A DNA stretch of 64,000 bases from Trichosphaerium sp. ATCC 40318. Its lineage: Eukaryota; Discosea; Flabellinia; Trichosidae. The notes beneath the pieces were generated by a model that searched no databases, was not told the DNA's origin, and saw only the letters and a program-made list of their open reading frames with translations. The stretch's first letter is position 1, and each line of letters opens with the position of its first letter. Position numbers and translations under genes: made by a program. The stretch covers positions 94,181-158,180 of the forward strand of contig JALMLS010000071.1 of the NCBI GenBank assembly GCA_038496445.1, given 5' to 3'. Positions 1 to 12,342 of the stretch are shown in pieces.

Positions 1-196
1 GCGAACAATACTTAAACGTGAGATTAAGTTAGTCAAAAAATAATGAAAACTGTGGCTGTCGTGGCTTCGAAGATAAAGCCACTTAAGCATGCGGTCCAGT
101 TATAACTCGTTACTCACACCAGCCACTTCATTTTGCTACACTTAAAGAACTCAGTTTGTTATCAACAAACTAATATTGTTTTTATTACAAGTAACT

Positions 197-2308
197 TCAC
201 GTTGTCACCTCCATATTGTTTAGTTCTGTTGAGTCTGCAGCTGAAGTAATAACTGTGCCAACTGCAAAAACATTCTTTGGTCGCCTTTTGAAAGGAAACA
301 GCCACAGCGGTCGGTAAACAAGAGCAAGTATGATTATAACAGTAACCAGTAGTAGGATAGGTACTGTTATAGCAGGTATTATAATTGGTAAATTATTGCT
401 TATGTTTTCCGAACTACAAGTGGACAGATTCAAAACAATAAGTAACCTGGTGCCATCTATAAGAATAAAGTAAGAATTACAAATAACAAATAGTAATACC
501 CATTATGACAGCTGATGCTGACCTGCAATCATTGTCTGATGTAGTCACAGTTGGTACTTCTTTCAGTTTCGGACAATTAGGAAGTCCTTTTTGTACAAAA
601 AAATCGAATGTAGTATTTGCATACTCTGTAGAATTAACAAGAATAACTTGTGAGTCTAGGCGATTTGTTAGTGTTGTGAGACGTACAGCTTTTTTTGCAC
701 CTTCTAAAACCAAGCATTCAGTCACATTGATTAAAAGGGGAGCCATAAGCACAAAGATACTATTTGATACAATGAGATTGCCTAAAAAGGAATAAGCCAA
801 GTGACATAAATCTGTTTTGAATCTACCTAGTATATTGATAGACGATGATAGGATAATGCGAGAGGACGTAATTGTCCAGATATTGTTAATGCATACAGCT
901 TCTGGTAAATCTAATGTAACACCACCACAGTATTTGGTACTGTTTTGTGTGCTGTTATTTGACAAACCAGGAGTTGTTGGAGGTTGTGATGGAGTTGATG
1001 ATGTAGGTTGTGTTGTTGGGGTCTCCGTAGTTGGAGATTGGGTAGTTGGAGTTTGTGTTGGAGTGTGTGTAGGAGCGGAAGTAGGTAAAGGCCGAAACAC
1101 AATAATATTCGCAACTCTGACAAGTGTTGTGCCATCTATCGGGTTCAGCCCCACGCTTTTAAAAACGGAACCACTGTTCTCGTAGACAAAAATCAGAGGA
1201 CCTACAAACCTTAGAAGGGCAAACAAAGACTTTTTTTTAAGTAAATACGCTAGTACCAGTTTCAAATACTCTCCATATGTGAATACCAGCAACAAAAACC
1301 AGCGACCCAGAAGCAGAAACGATATTTTCAATGTCAGTACCGTTGATATTTGGGTTGAAACTTGTAAATGATGCTAGACTGGTACTCATATCAATGTTGT
1401 CTAAGAAGTGTGCTGTTAATTTTGAGAAAAAAAATTGAGGTCATACCAACATTGCTATGAATCCAAATGGTGTCATTAATGCCTATTGCTAGTGAATTAT
1501 CCAAAAAAGCGCAAGCCTGTAATAGATGTTAAAGAAAACATGGAAGGTAAGAGTAAGGAGTACTTGAGTGACGAGGTTTGTTGCAATAAATGCTTTTTTC
1601 TGTGGGATCAAAGAAGTAGCATTGAACTCGAACAGATGTAGACCTTGTTCATTCCCTGCGGACACAGAAACTGCCAAGAATTTATTTTGATCATCTATGG
1701 ATATTTGTCCTATTGTACTACTGTCTACATCCGGTATAACAAAGCCATCAACTAAAGAAAATACAATTCCATTCCAGTTGTAAATATTCTAAAAATAGAG
1801 TGTCAATGTCGCGTGACACGGAGTGTTTGCTTTTATCTTACAATAGTATCACTGGCGCCACCGCCTACATATAGATACTCATCACTAATACCTTTGAATG
1901 CGAGGCCTACAAACGTTTTAGCTCACACTAAAAAGCAAGCTATGCGAGTTTCATATTTACTCCCTAAGTAGCGCATGTCGAACCTTGAGGTTGATCGCCA
2001 CTTGTTGCAAAATCACTCGGTGATATAACTTGTACTGAACCTGAACAACGAGTTAGCGTTAAGTAGAATAATACAGTGACAAACCTTTAAAAACTCCTTC
2101 GCCATCTGCACTATAAAAAATACTACTGTTTGAATACATAATTGCTTGTGTTATTGGTTGTCCGTAAACAAACGAAAGCACTAGTAGAAAAAGTAAGCGT
2201 ACTGCGATAGCGTTGAAGAATGAAAGGATTTAAAGTACCTTGTAGGAAGCAAACAAGTACAAGTAAATTAGAGAATACTTTATAGCGCGTATTACGCTCA
2301 TTAGACAT
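197..2308 (-). CDS. Type I membrane protein with propeller-like ectodomain and mucin-like stalk
   Basis: Eight or more exons read on the minus strand. The start at 2308 gives a signal peptide (KVFSNLLVLVCFLQ), completed by splicing to LSFVYGQP. Exons near 2150-1340 encode short repeated beta-strand units (GISDEYLYVGGG, DDQNKFLAVSVSAG, SGSLVFVAG), typical of a propeller-like extracellular domain. A Thr/Pro/Ser-rich stalk follows (about 1090-960). After it comes a Cys-containing region with several N-glycosylation sequons (NNST, NVT, NST). The last exon (about 450-197) carries a strong transmembrane helix (IIIPAITVPILLLVTVIIILA), then a basic stop-transfer and a 30-residue cytoplasmic tail. Most junctions are phase 1. 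Ligand and function are unknown; a surface adhesion or sensing role is only inferred from the architecture. Confidence 0.7.
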
Positions 2309-2623
2309 ATTTCTCCTGAAAGTTGTTTCTTTCTATACTGATAACGTAGTAGTACACTCTATGCTACTAAGAAAATAATCAGCTACGTCAGAGCAGTGTT
2401 CAGCAAGAGTTTAACTAGTTCGTCTCCAAGTGTTCAGACAACACTAATACACCAAGTTCTTAAATAAACCAATAAAACACTCGCGTGATAAGGGATTGAC
2501 CGAAGACGGAAGATGGACCCAGAATAGGAAATAAAGTGCGACTTATCTAGAACAACTTAATTTTAAGTTGTCCCTCACAATAGCCGGCTTAAAAAAGTAG
2601 GTTCTGGCCGTCGTCTAATGATC
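2309..2623. other. Intergenic, no gene seen
   Basis: Spacer between the start of the membrane protein gene and the small gene at 2624. I see no convincing coding or RNA signal. Confidence 0.5.
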
Positions 2624-2934
2624 ATGCCAGTTTCAAAGCAAGGTATGCACCTTCCGCTACAGTGCGTGAGCTAGGTGCAAAAGCGTATATACCTGCAGGT
2701 CTCTCTGATAACATAGTTGACCAAGGTTTTAAAAAGAAAATAGTGACCAAAACACTTAAAGAAGTTCAGCGTATTCTGGTTACAACACGCATGATATATA
2801 TATCAAGATGTAAAAAGCACGAGAAATGGTGGAAATATAACAATGGCGAATATGTCCAATGTCCGGAATTAGACAGCATATATAGACGGTTTGTAGAACC
2901 GCTATCACATAATTTATTAATTACAACTTCCTGA
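2624..2934 (+). CDS. Small hypothetical protein, two exons
   Basis: ATG at 2624. Exon 1 is 2624-2642, a 32-nt GT..AG intron ends at 2674, and exon 2 runs 2675-2934; the join is in frame. The product is about 92 residues and basic in the middle, with DQGFKKKIVTKTLKEVQRIL followed by a Cys/Trp-containing segment (CKKHEKWWKYNNGEYVQC). I do not recognise the family. There is no signal peptide or membrane helix. It could be a remnant of a larger gene, since the following 380 bp is non-coding. Confidence 0.4.
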
Positions 2935-3315
2935 GGTGAATCTCGATCCACCCGAAAGGACAACAGCGGGTCTACTCAGACTACCCAACCCCATGTAAGA
3001 GGCACGCAAAGCACGCCTTGGGAAGGGTACATGGCGGCTAACGCAGTGACTTATGTGCGATACGATTAAGGACTCTGAGGAATTTTGACTTGTCAAATAC
3101 CTACTTCAAAAAAAAAAAAAAAACAGGACGTATTTGTCAAAGCTGAGGTGAGCCCTTGGCTATAAAATTTTACCAAGGCCAAAGAGCAGTGGACTCCTTG
3201 GCGTTTGTAAGTGATTTTGCTCAATTAGTACCCTTGAACGTGTAATAGATAATACCTGTAAGCACGTGCGTAAAGGTTAAGTTGCCTTAAACATTTTGGC
3301 TAACATTTTTCGGGT
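2935..3315. other. Intergenic; GC-richer patch and a run of about 15 A
   Basis: Positions 2940-3060 are noticeably GC-richer than the surroundings, and a homopolymer of about 15 A lies near 3107-3122. No tRNA or other RNA fold could be assigned by eye. Confidence 0.4.
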
Positions 3316-4159
3316 ATGGCCACACCTCTGCAGGTAGCGACCCTTATAACACTGTGTTGCGCTCTAAAGTTGTAATAGATCACAAGAGACACAGCATCAG
3401 CCAAATGCCCTCTATTGCTTACCTTTTGAGCTACAGCTAGATATTGTTGAACTAGACCATGAAGTGTATGTAAAGTATCCCCTTTTATCAAAACAAACGG
3501 CAACAAGCACGAGGTTTGATAACATGTTTAATAAACACGGCAAATGGATAAAAAGACAGAGTTTAAACATCACACCTGCACAAAAAAGATACCTTTGGTT
3601 TGGGACGCAGAATGTCATGCCATCGACAGAGTGTTTTTACAGACATGGTAAACTACATGGAGAAGCTAGGGCGTGGGAAAGGGGTTTATTGGTAAAACAA
3701 TGTTGGTATGTTGATGGTAAACTTGATGGAGAGTATCGGAAGTGGAATCCTAGTGGCAAGTTGGAGCTACAACGTAATTATGTCAAAGGAAAATTATCAG
3801 GAGCATATAAGAGATGGTTTGAGAGTGGCTTATTGCAAGAACACCGTCATTACACCAATGGTATCGAAGATGGAGAAATTACACTATGGTACCATAATGG
3901 CCAATTGTGTAGACAAGCTACCTATGTGAATGGTAAGTACGAAGGAGAGTACAAGTCGTGGTATGATAACTCGCAATTGTATCAACAAGGTTATTACATA
4001 AATGGTAAACTAGATGGAGAGTACTGGGAGTGGCACAAAAACGGGAATAAACGGATGAAGCGCAATTTTGTCAAAGGTGAACTTCAAGGAGATTACAAGC
4101 AGTGGCATACAAATGGCAGAGAAATGGATAGGTATCATGCTAACCCAGTGTTCTATTGA
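3316..4159 (+). CDS. F-box-like protein with MORN_2 repeats
   Basis: Exon 1 is 3316-3333 (MATPLQ), with an intron 3334-3394 and exon 2 3395-4159; about 260 aa. The N-terminus has an F-box-like motif (LPFELQLDIVELD, then YPLLSKQTATSTRFD). About seven repeats of the MORN_2/YwqK type follow (W-hx-x-G-x-L ... Y-x-x-G-K-x-x-G-E-Y-x-x-W), ending at a normal stop. F-box proteins usually recruit substrates to SCF ubiquitin ligases, and MORN-type hairpins commonly bind lipids or proteins. A substrate-adaptor role is inferred, not shown. The same short-first-exon plus long-exon structure recurs in homologues at 19.6, 32.4 and 61.3 kb. No frameshift was seen, so this is one of the intact copies. Confidence 0.8.
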
Positions 4160-4491
4160 GAACGATATGTAATGAACAAAGTAAGGCTTTTATGTTGTGA
4201 CGTGTACAAGTATAATAACTTGGGTATGCCTTAATTCCGTACCTGGCGTACAGTATGTGAGAAAAATATGTATTGGATGTGTACCCAATAAATCTTCAAG
4301 CAGTATCAGTCTTGTAAAAGAACAACACTTGCACATAGAAAAGCAAAAATGAGACATTTTTGGACAATAATATCAACCACAAGGGGAATGAAATTACAGT
4401 CACGCCGAGATAAGCTTTTGTAGACAAGGAAAAAAAGTCACGTGCACTGCGACTTAACTTTCTAGTTCACAACGTGCCACTAACCGTCGCA
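4160..4491. other. Spacer between the F-box/MORN_2 gene and the ricin-B/GH3 gene
   Basis: About 330 bp holding the 3' flank of one gene and the promoter of the next, including a CACGTG palindrome near 4439, about 50 bp before the ATG. Nothing else is recognised. Confidence 0.45.
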
Positions 4492-7400
4492 ATGAGGAAT
4501 ATAGCTCATATACTTATCTTTACGTTACTTTTATGTGTTGGAGCCAGTTTGGCCGACATTGCTGACGAAACAAACGTCCAACTCTGGGATTGCGGTATAA
4601 TACATCTAAAATACTTATTTAACGCTATCCTAGGTTCAAACCCTCAAAAATGGGCCTACCACTCTGACGATCAAACAATTCGCTTGGAACAAGACTGTAC
4701 GACTTTAAAATGAACATACCATATCACTATGTTAAATCTCAGGCGCATTACCGTTTCAGAAAAGTTTTTCCGTTTAATATTTGAAAGTACTAACACAAAT
4801 CAAGCGAAATGTCTTGATATCGCGAACTATGGGACATCTGATGGAAGTAACGTTTGGTTGTACACTTGCCATACTAGCGATCCAGACCCTTCTCATAAGA
4901 ATCAAGAGTGGGTGCTTAAATCAGACGGCAGTATTGTGAGGTATTTATCTTTTTACCATTAAAAGTTGAAACAGAAAAACTTCGCTCGAAAAGTCTAGCT
5001 ACATTTTTTTGCCTTGTTCTCTCACACTTTCAATAGTACTCTATCAGGTAAATGTCTTGATGCTTCTGCTTATGGTACTTCGCCTGGTACAAACATACAA
5101 ATATGGTGAGCGAAAAGTACAAAACTGTTTTTTTTTCTTTGTCACGTGACATAACTTTTTCGGAGTAACTTTCTAACACACCTGAAACAGGACTTGTACT
5201 GGCGCTGATAATCAAAAATGGAGTTTCAACGCCACTGACTCCAGTTTGAGAGGAAAACAATCAGGTGAGTAGTGTTTTAGCGTTTAACTTACTTCTTGTG
5301 TTTTTACCTAATTAAAGGTCTTTGTGTTAACGTTGGTGCTAAATACGGCAGCCCATGCGAAGACGCAACAAATAAGGGATATCCTTTCTGCAACACTGCA
5401 TTGTCATTTAGCGACCGCGTCAAAGATCTTGTATCAAGGTACTTGAACTTAGATCCCTTAAGCTACATCCTATTGTGACATGTTAATATAGAATCCCTGC
5501 CTCTGATAAAATTGGTCTATTTGCAAACGGTGCAGCAGCTGTACCAAGCCTCAAGCTTCCGTCTTATCAGTGGTGGAGCGAAGCTTTACATGGAGTTGCA
5601 GGTACTACTGACTCACAAACCCAAGTAGATTAATAAATTGTTTAAAGGAAGTCCTGGCGTTTCATTTGGCGGAACTACGCCTTATGCAACAAGCTTCCCA
5701 CAAATTGTATCAACTGGATGCACTTTTGATTCTAAACTTGTTTCTGAGATTGGTAAAGTTGTTGGTACAGGCACGTGCTCTTTTCAACGAACCGTTTTTA
5801 GTTTTAAAGCTAAAATATAATTACAGAGGGTCGTGCTATGCATAACGAAGGACATGCTGGACTTACTTTCTGGTAATTTTGACAAACTAACGCTTCATCT
5901 TACTGATATCTTATGAATAGGGCACCAAACGTTAACATCTTCCGTGATCGTATGCTGATGTTTGCTATTTCTCATTTTCGCTGATTTTGCTTCTTAGCTC
6001 GATGGGGTCGTGGTCAAGAAACTCCTGGAGAAGATCCTTACCATGCTGCCGAGTATGCTTATAATTACGTATCTGCTCTTCAAGGTGATGATCCAAAGTA
6101 CTTGCAAATATCTTCTTGCTGCAAACATTGTACGTCTTGTTTTACCCTTACAAAATTGAAGTATTAATTTTAATCGTTTTTTATCAAAGTCGCTGCATAC
6201 AACCTTGAAAATTGGGGTGGAAAGAACAGACACGACTTTAACGCTATTGTAACACAACAAGTACGCAAGTTATCGTACAGGGATTGATACTTATTTTGTA
6301 TTAGGATCTTGATGACACTTACTTTCCAGCATTTAAGGTACGATTCACTTTTGTGAGAGCTTTTTCTTACTTGTTTCATTCAGAGTTGTTCTATGAGAGC
6401 CAAAGCAAGTTCAGTAATGTGCAGTTATAATGCAGTTAATGGTGTACCATCATGCGCTGACTCGAGTATTCTAAATGACTTGGTACGTGCTTTTCGTTTT
6501 CTTTTTTACTTGCAACTGTACATACCTAACATAAACAATTTAGCTTCGTGCCAAATGGGACTTCCAAGGTTACATCACTTCTGATTGTGGCGCTGTATCG
6601 AGTACATATATCATATCACGTGTTTTGTCAATATTAATTTATCATGTAGACGTTTATTCAACGCATCACTACACAAACACAACAGATGAAACATGTAAAG
6701 TCGTTTTAGAAGCTGGAATGGATATTGATTGTGGCGGTTTCCTAAAGGACAACCTTGAAAAAGCTATTGCGTAAGTAACTTCAATCTGCTTTAACCAACC
6801 AATACTTATTTTATTATGGGTTAGGAATAAGGCAGTGTCATCAGAAACTGTTGATAAGGCATTGTACAATTTGTACATGGTTCAATTTAGATTGGGCATG
6901 TTCGATCCTCCTTCAAGTCTTTCAAAATACTCATCACTCAGTGCCAAGGATGTTGATACAACGCCTTCTAGAGTACGCTCGGTCTTTGAATATACAAGAG
7001 TTGAAACTTACGATATCATTCTAGGATCTCGCTTTGACAGCAGCATTGAAAGCAATGACTTTGTTGAAGAATGATGATAATACTTTACCTTTTAGTAAAT
7101 CAATGTCAAAGATTGCTCTTGTTGGTCCTAACGCTGATGCTACAAACGTTATGCAAGGAAATTACAACGGAAGGGCACCTTACTTGATATCTCCACAAGC
7201 AGGATTAGCAAAGTACGCTTTTGCTTGTTAATACTTGGCTGGAAAGGGTTTTTTGTTAATTGTTTGTGAAGGTTTACCACTGTTGACTATGTCAAAGGAT
7301 GTGACATAAGCTCAAGCGATAAATCTGGGTTTACAGCTGCTTGTGATGCCGCCAAGTCATCAGATGCTACTGTTATGATCATGGGTTTGGATCAAAGTCA

Positions 7401-8599
7401 AGAAAAAGAAGGCCATGATAGGTAAATAATATATGTGATTGGCAAACGTTTAACAATCTTCAGAGATATAATCTCTTTCCCTGGTGTCCAAGAAGATTTC
7501 ATATCCGAAATAGCTGGATGTTCCAAAGGTCCTGTAGTATTGGTGATCATGTCAGGAGGTCAAGTTGATTTATCACTCGCAAAAGCAAACAAGAAGGTAA
7601 CTATCATTTCTTTACATCTTAACCAATACTTACCAATCAACAGGTCGGTGCCATCATGTTTGTTGGATATCCAGGACAATCTGGTGGTGATGCTATCGCT
7701 CAAACAATCTTTGGAGAGAACTCACCAGGTAATTAAGTAACAGTACGAGTATAGAAACGCTAACACGTGGTTTTTCAATCAAAAGCTGGAAGACTTTCGT
7801 ACACAATTTATCCTGCAGATTATCTCAAGAATGTATCAATGTTCAACATGAACATGCGTCCATCTGAAAACTATCCTGGTAATGTCAAGTAAACTGAAAT
7901 ACGTGCTATTATCTCACGTTGTTTATTAGGAAGAAGTTACAGATTCTACAACAACGCTCAAGGCACTGTGTACCCAGTACGTGTTAAAACATTCAACAGA
8001 AAAAGCTTGCTAAACAAAAATTAGTTTGGACATGGTCTTACATACACTAACTTCAGCGTCTCAACAACTTCTTCAGTATCTTCTATCCCTATCTACAAGA
8101 TAAAGGTATATGTCTCTCTAGAAACAAACAATCAAAGCAAGCTCTTACACATTGTTTCAGGAAGGTGTTAAAGGTGACAAACAACTACGTGCTTGGGAAC
8201 AACCTTCAATCTCAGGTACAACAAACACTCCTCATTGTATTCTCAACATTCTTGTAGATGTTTCAGTAGTTGTAAAGAATACAGGAAGTGTCACAAGCGA
8301 TTACACATTCCTTTCATTCGCAGTACCACCAACACCTGGTAAAAACGGCAATCCATTGAAATACCTCCACTTCTTCACTCGATTGTATGATGTGAAACCA
8401 AACGAGTCAAGAACTGTTGTTGTTCCTCTTCGTGCAACTGATCTCATTTTGGCTGACACGTGCGTCTCTTGTTTGGTAAATACTTGATCATAGCAATAAC
8501 GTTGATGATAGGGATGGCGTTCGAAGACCAATACCTGGAACATGGAAGATAGAGATTGGACCATACGCAACATCATCTACAACCTTCCTTGTAGAGTGA
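4492..8599 (+). CDS. Secreted ricin-B lectin / GH3 beta-xylosidase-like enzyme
   Basis: About twenty exons. ATG at 4492 (an upstream GTG reading is unlikely) opens a signal peptide ([18 protein letters not shown]). The first ~140 residues form a beta-trefoil ricin-B/CBM13-like lectin: [56 protein letters not shown]3 N-terminal TIM barrel follows ([29 protein letters not shown]-like pattern, [24 protein letters not shown]). The nucleophile Asp lies in [12 protein letters not shown] near 6570-6600. The GH3 C-terminal sandwich ([41 protein letters not shown]) and a fibronectin-III-like end ([19 protein letters not shown]) complete it. The motifs match plant/fungal BXL-type beta-xylosidases, so extracellular xylan or arabinoxylan breakdown is expected. 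Domains and catalytic residues look intact. Confidence 0.9.
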
Positions 8600-8736
8600 G
8601 CCAAGCTTGCTGAATTTCCTTCAACAAGTCAAGGCGTGTTCAGGGTGTTTTTATAAAAACTGAGCTCCACAATACTTGACCTTTTGTTTTGAATTTATTA
8701 TCGCAACTCTGTGAGCACAATGCGTTTTTAAAGTCT

Positions 8737-9970
8737 CTATGCATAGTAGTATTTTTTATGTATCCTGTAGAATTTATCATCGCGGGGCTTGACTACCCAA
8801 TAGCGGTCACTCAATTCACCATCAACGTAATTTCTTTTGTGAATAAGTCGTCCGTTAAAGTCCCAAACCTCGTCTGACCTCTCACCGGTTAATTGCCTTG
8901 AAAACTTTAGTTGCCCATTTTTATACCATCTCTTGTGAACGTCTGGTGTTTTGTGTAGCTTAATTTGTCCGTTTGGATACCACTCTTCAAATATACTGAA
9001 GTCCACGTGCTCTTTCGGTTGTATGTCTGTAAATACTTTTTTTTTGTAGGAAGTTATTTGTCCGTTAGTGTATTGCTCCTCTTCCTCAACGGTACCCATG
9101 TTAAAAAGTAACCGTGTCTTCCGTTGACCGACTTTATTTTTGTATATCCATTCACCATGTTTCTTAAATTGTACCCTCATGCCTTGTACCCGTGTGTGTC
9201 CATTCGAGTATTTCTCAGTATACGAACCATTTTTGCGCCCGTCTTCATAGAACTCATGTATTGTAATACGCCCTGAACCTGAAGCTACGTATTTTTGTTC
9301 GCCATCAAGGACTCCATGTTTGTAAGTTCTTAGGTGTTGCTGATATCCTCCAAATTCTGTTTGTGCTCCATGAAGCTTTCCATTGTTGTCAAACGATTTT
9401 CTTCGAAGAAGGAACACCTCGCTTGTTCCACTACGTCGCCATGCCTTCCATTTGCCAATTTGTTTCAACCGCAATGAGTAGTGAGTCATCATGGCCGCTC
9501 TTCGTGATAGAACATGCCTGAAAAAGTATCAGTCTGATGGTAATTCCAAGTAAACAAAAATAGTCACCATTTTGAGTGTGTAGTGCGGTCCATCTCACAG
9601 ATATATTGTTGTATTTCAGGTGGTAGTGACAACACCATAGAACCATCATCACAAGGAATGGATGTTAATTTTTTTGTGGGTACACGTGGTATAAAAAACA
9701 TAGAACCTGAGATAGGTATTAAATCGCAGTTTATGCTCAACTTTAAACATACTCTGTTTGGGAACGAAAACAAATGGTTCTACATCAAGTCTTGACGTTT
9801 GTTGTTTGGCTTTAAAAACAAAAACATCATCTTGCTCTTTATCACCTGTAGTCTTTGATAACACGTTGACAGGTTTGAAAACAAACGGTGCAGAACGGGC
9901 TTTTGGGAGTTAATACAAAGTTCTTTGTGGTCCAAGTTTTACCTTTGTCTAGACTTGGCCACGCTTTCAT
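8737..9970 (-). CDS. F-box-like protein with MORN_2 repeats and an F-x-F-x-P N-terminal region
   Basis: Four exons. ATG at 9970 (MKAWPSLDK). An intron runs to about 9902, a second one spans the region near 9770-9705, and a third lies between about 9565 and 9518; all joins keep frame. The N-terminal ~75 residues contain repeated short aromatic motifs (APFVFKPVN, DVFVFKAKQQ, EPFVFVPKQ, MFFIPRVPTKK). An F-box-like segment follows (LPPEIQQYICEMD ... HVLSRRAAMMTHYS), then seven or eight degenerate MORN_2 hairpins (NGKLHGAQTEF, DGRKNGSYTEKYSNG, EEWYPNGQIKLHK, KRWYKNGQLKFSRQ). It converges with the GH3 gene, with 137 bp between stops. It is the most divergent intact member of the local family. A SCF-adaptor role is inferred only. 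Confidence 0.75.
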
Positions 9971-10919
9971 TCCGTAGCTACGTATTTGTTGTGATGTTTT
10001 GGATTACAAAAATAAGTCACGTGAATTATGCGAACGCATTTGTGCTGCACAAAAAAGAGCACTGCGCTTTCCAAGAAAATTGTGGTTAAAGAACAAAAAA
10101 CTCTTTCGAAGAATCGTCTATTTACTAACTTCACTCCAAATACAAAACATGTAGTTATGTACAAAAATCAGAGAATAGACCCTTAGGAACGTGTACCCAA
10201 TGCCTGTACAGCTTCTTTTGTTATACTCGTTTTGCTATTGACATGAATATACTTGATGTACTTCATACAAGAGTCATACAATCCAAAAGTGCAAGAAGAA
10301 TAAGTGTTTGTGAAACCAAATTACAGTATTCGTAATGGTTCACCATGACGGTTTTTAATGTTGTCTCCATTGCCCGTATTTTCTGTGGTTTAAGAACATG
10401 GAAAGGTATGTAGCTCCAAACTTAGGAAGGTTGGAGTACAGAATTGATACTATGAACTTTAATAAATTATGAAGGTATTGCATACAATTAATATAATTTA
10501 AACTATGAAGGTATAAATTATTGCACATAATTAATCTTTAGGTGTACCATGAGCACCTATCATGTAAAAATTCTGAACTGATCTCAATGCCCAAAACCTG
10601 TATTGGATGCGGCAAAGCTATGTAATGATCCCTGAAATAATAACTGACTAAGACCGTACAACTAGAACTTTGAATGAAAATAAACCAAACAAAATCACAT
10701 TATTATCTTAGAATAGTAAAATAATAAATGGTTTCCAATAATAGATACTCCTCGTTGCTTACCATTTTGCTTGAGTAAAGTAAGTTACCCAAAACGGTTA
10801 TTACTTTGAATGACTGTTTTACTGGGGATGTGGAGGAGTCATGATTCCTTGGCAAAACGATAAATTCCTTAGATAACACAAAGAAGACCCAATTTTTGCT
10901 ACAAAATAGAACAGTTTAT
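9971..10919. other. Intergenic, with a ~65-bp repeat shared inverted with 60.9 kb
   Basis: No coding signal was found. Positions about 10550-10615 match, in inverted orientation, about 60890-60955. Both copies lie just downstream of MORN_1 sequences, so this is probably duplicated 3' flank. Confidence 0.5.
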
Positions 10920-12342
10920 TTATTCCTTGTAACATTGTAACGCTTTGATGACTTTGATACGTTCAGACAAACTGAAACCGATCTCTATGAGTGCATCCAT
11001 ATCAATTTCTGAAATTTTGGCACGTGCTACATTCATAAGTGATCCAAGCTCTTGTGCTCGTTTACTTTCAAAGCCCAATCTAATTAATTCCAACTCCCAA
11101 TCTGTTACTGACTGTTGCACTGAGTCATTTTGAGTATTAGTGAAACTTTCCTACATAAAAAGGTAAATCATTTCTATGTACCAATTCTAAAGAGTACCTC
11201 ATTGATGTCAGAAACAGTAGGCTTGCTACTCCATGAATTTTGAGATATAAGTTCCTCAATTGAATTTGTCTTTGACAAAATATCAATGGCATCTTGAAGT
11301 ATATGATAATCTTCAAGAGCATCTCCAAACTTTTTGTACTCATATTCAGGATCAGCTACAAGCTTTGGTAAGTACTTTTCTCCTGGGCTCTCTTTCAATA
11401 TCGAATGTAGATGTTTTGTATCTACTTTATTTGGTGTTGTCAAATCATTTTTATCTCTACCACTCATAGGTTCAACCGTTGGAGTTACATTGCTCTTTGC
11501 TTCCTTAAGGGGGGCAGGTATTAATTTACCCTCTTTGATTTTTTTGCCATCTTTGAATTCACAAAGAATTTTACTTCCGTCCTGGAAATTTTATCACTCC
11601 TTCTCCATGGTACTTATTGTCTTTAAAATTGCCAATATAAACTACCCCATCTTGTGTTATGGACTCTCCTAAGCCATGAAATTTGCCATTTTTATATTCA
11701 CCTGAATGCACAACCCCACTTGGCGTAGTTGTTTTCCCATCACCATGTAGTTTACCATCTTTAAACACCAACCATTTTAGTTCCATCAGAGAAGTGCACT
11801 TCTCCTACGCCTTCTAAGAAGCCCTTGTTGAATTTGCCAATACAAACAGTTCCATTTGGTAGTATCATCTTGCCTAGACCATGGGGTTTCCCATCTTTAA
11901 TTCTGCCAATAAATCTACTTCTGTCTGGTAATAGCCGCACTCCTTTGAATGTAAGTTGTTGGGGTTTGCACTCTTGCTCCGCGTCTGTAATGTCAGGTGT
12001 TAAAACCAGTGATACACTGCTAATCACTCCATTGTTGATTTCACAACTATATGTCGTTCCATCAGATTGTGTTAAAAGTGCTTTGCCGTGGATCTCGCCT
12101 TCTTTAAATTCACCTGTATATTTATTTCCATTCGGCATTGCTATTGTTGCGCTACCACTTCGGGACCCCTTGTTGAAGTTTCCAGTATATATAGTTCCAT
12201 CTGTAAATATCATCTCTCCTTCACCATGGGGTAAGCCATTTTTAATTCCGCCAATATATCTAGTTCCGTCTTGAAATATCCACTCTCTGGGGCGTTTGCT
12301 CGCACCTGTATTTTCACCAACATATTTGGTTGTTTCTGCCAT
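10920..12342 (-). pseudogene. MORN_1-repeat protein with SAM-like C-terminus; two apparent frameshifts
   Basis: ATG at 12342 (MAETTKYVGENTGASKR). About eight MORN_1 repeats follow (DGTRYIGGIKNGLPHGEGEM, DGTIYTGNFNKGSRSG, NGNKYTGEFKEGEIHGKA, NGTVCIGKFNKGFLEGVG, SGVVHSGEYKNGKFHGLG). Near 11770 and near 11585 the frame shifts by one base, each time beside a short A-run; repeats continue immediately in the new frame. The rest is an acidic/charged linker, one intron (about 11199-11154) and a C-terminal domain resembling a SAM helix bundle (IDMDALIEIGFSLSERIKVI), with the stop at 10920. Either these are base-call indels and the gene is intact, or it is a young pseudogene. MORN proteins typically act at membranes; the role here is unknown. 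Fragments of the same gene recur at 21.1-21.7 and 60.1-60.7 kb. Confidence 0.65.

Noticed and set aside
817-1185. Plus-strand open reading over 122 codons, Val/Gly-rich
   Set aside because: It is the antisense shadow of the Thr/Pro-rich stalk of the minus-strand membrane protein.
2940-3060. GC-richer patch as a possible structured RNA
   Set aside because: No cloverleaf, snRNA or other consensus could be folded by eye; composition alone is insufficient.
11825-12274. Plus-strand 149-codon open reading
   Set aside because: Antisense of the MORN_1 repeats, whose composition keeps both strands open.
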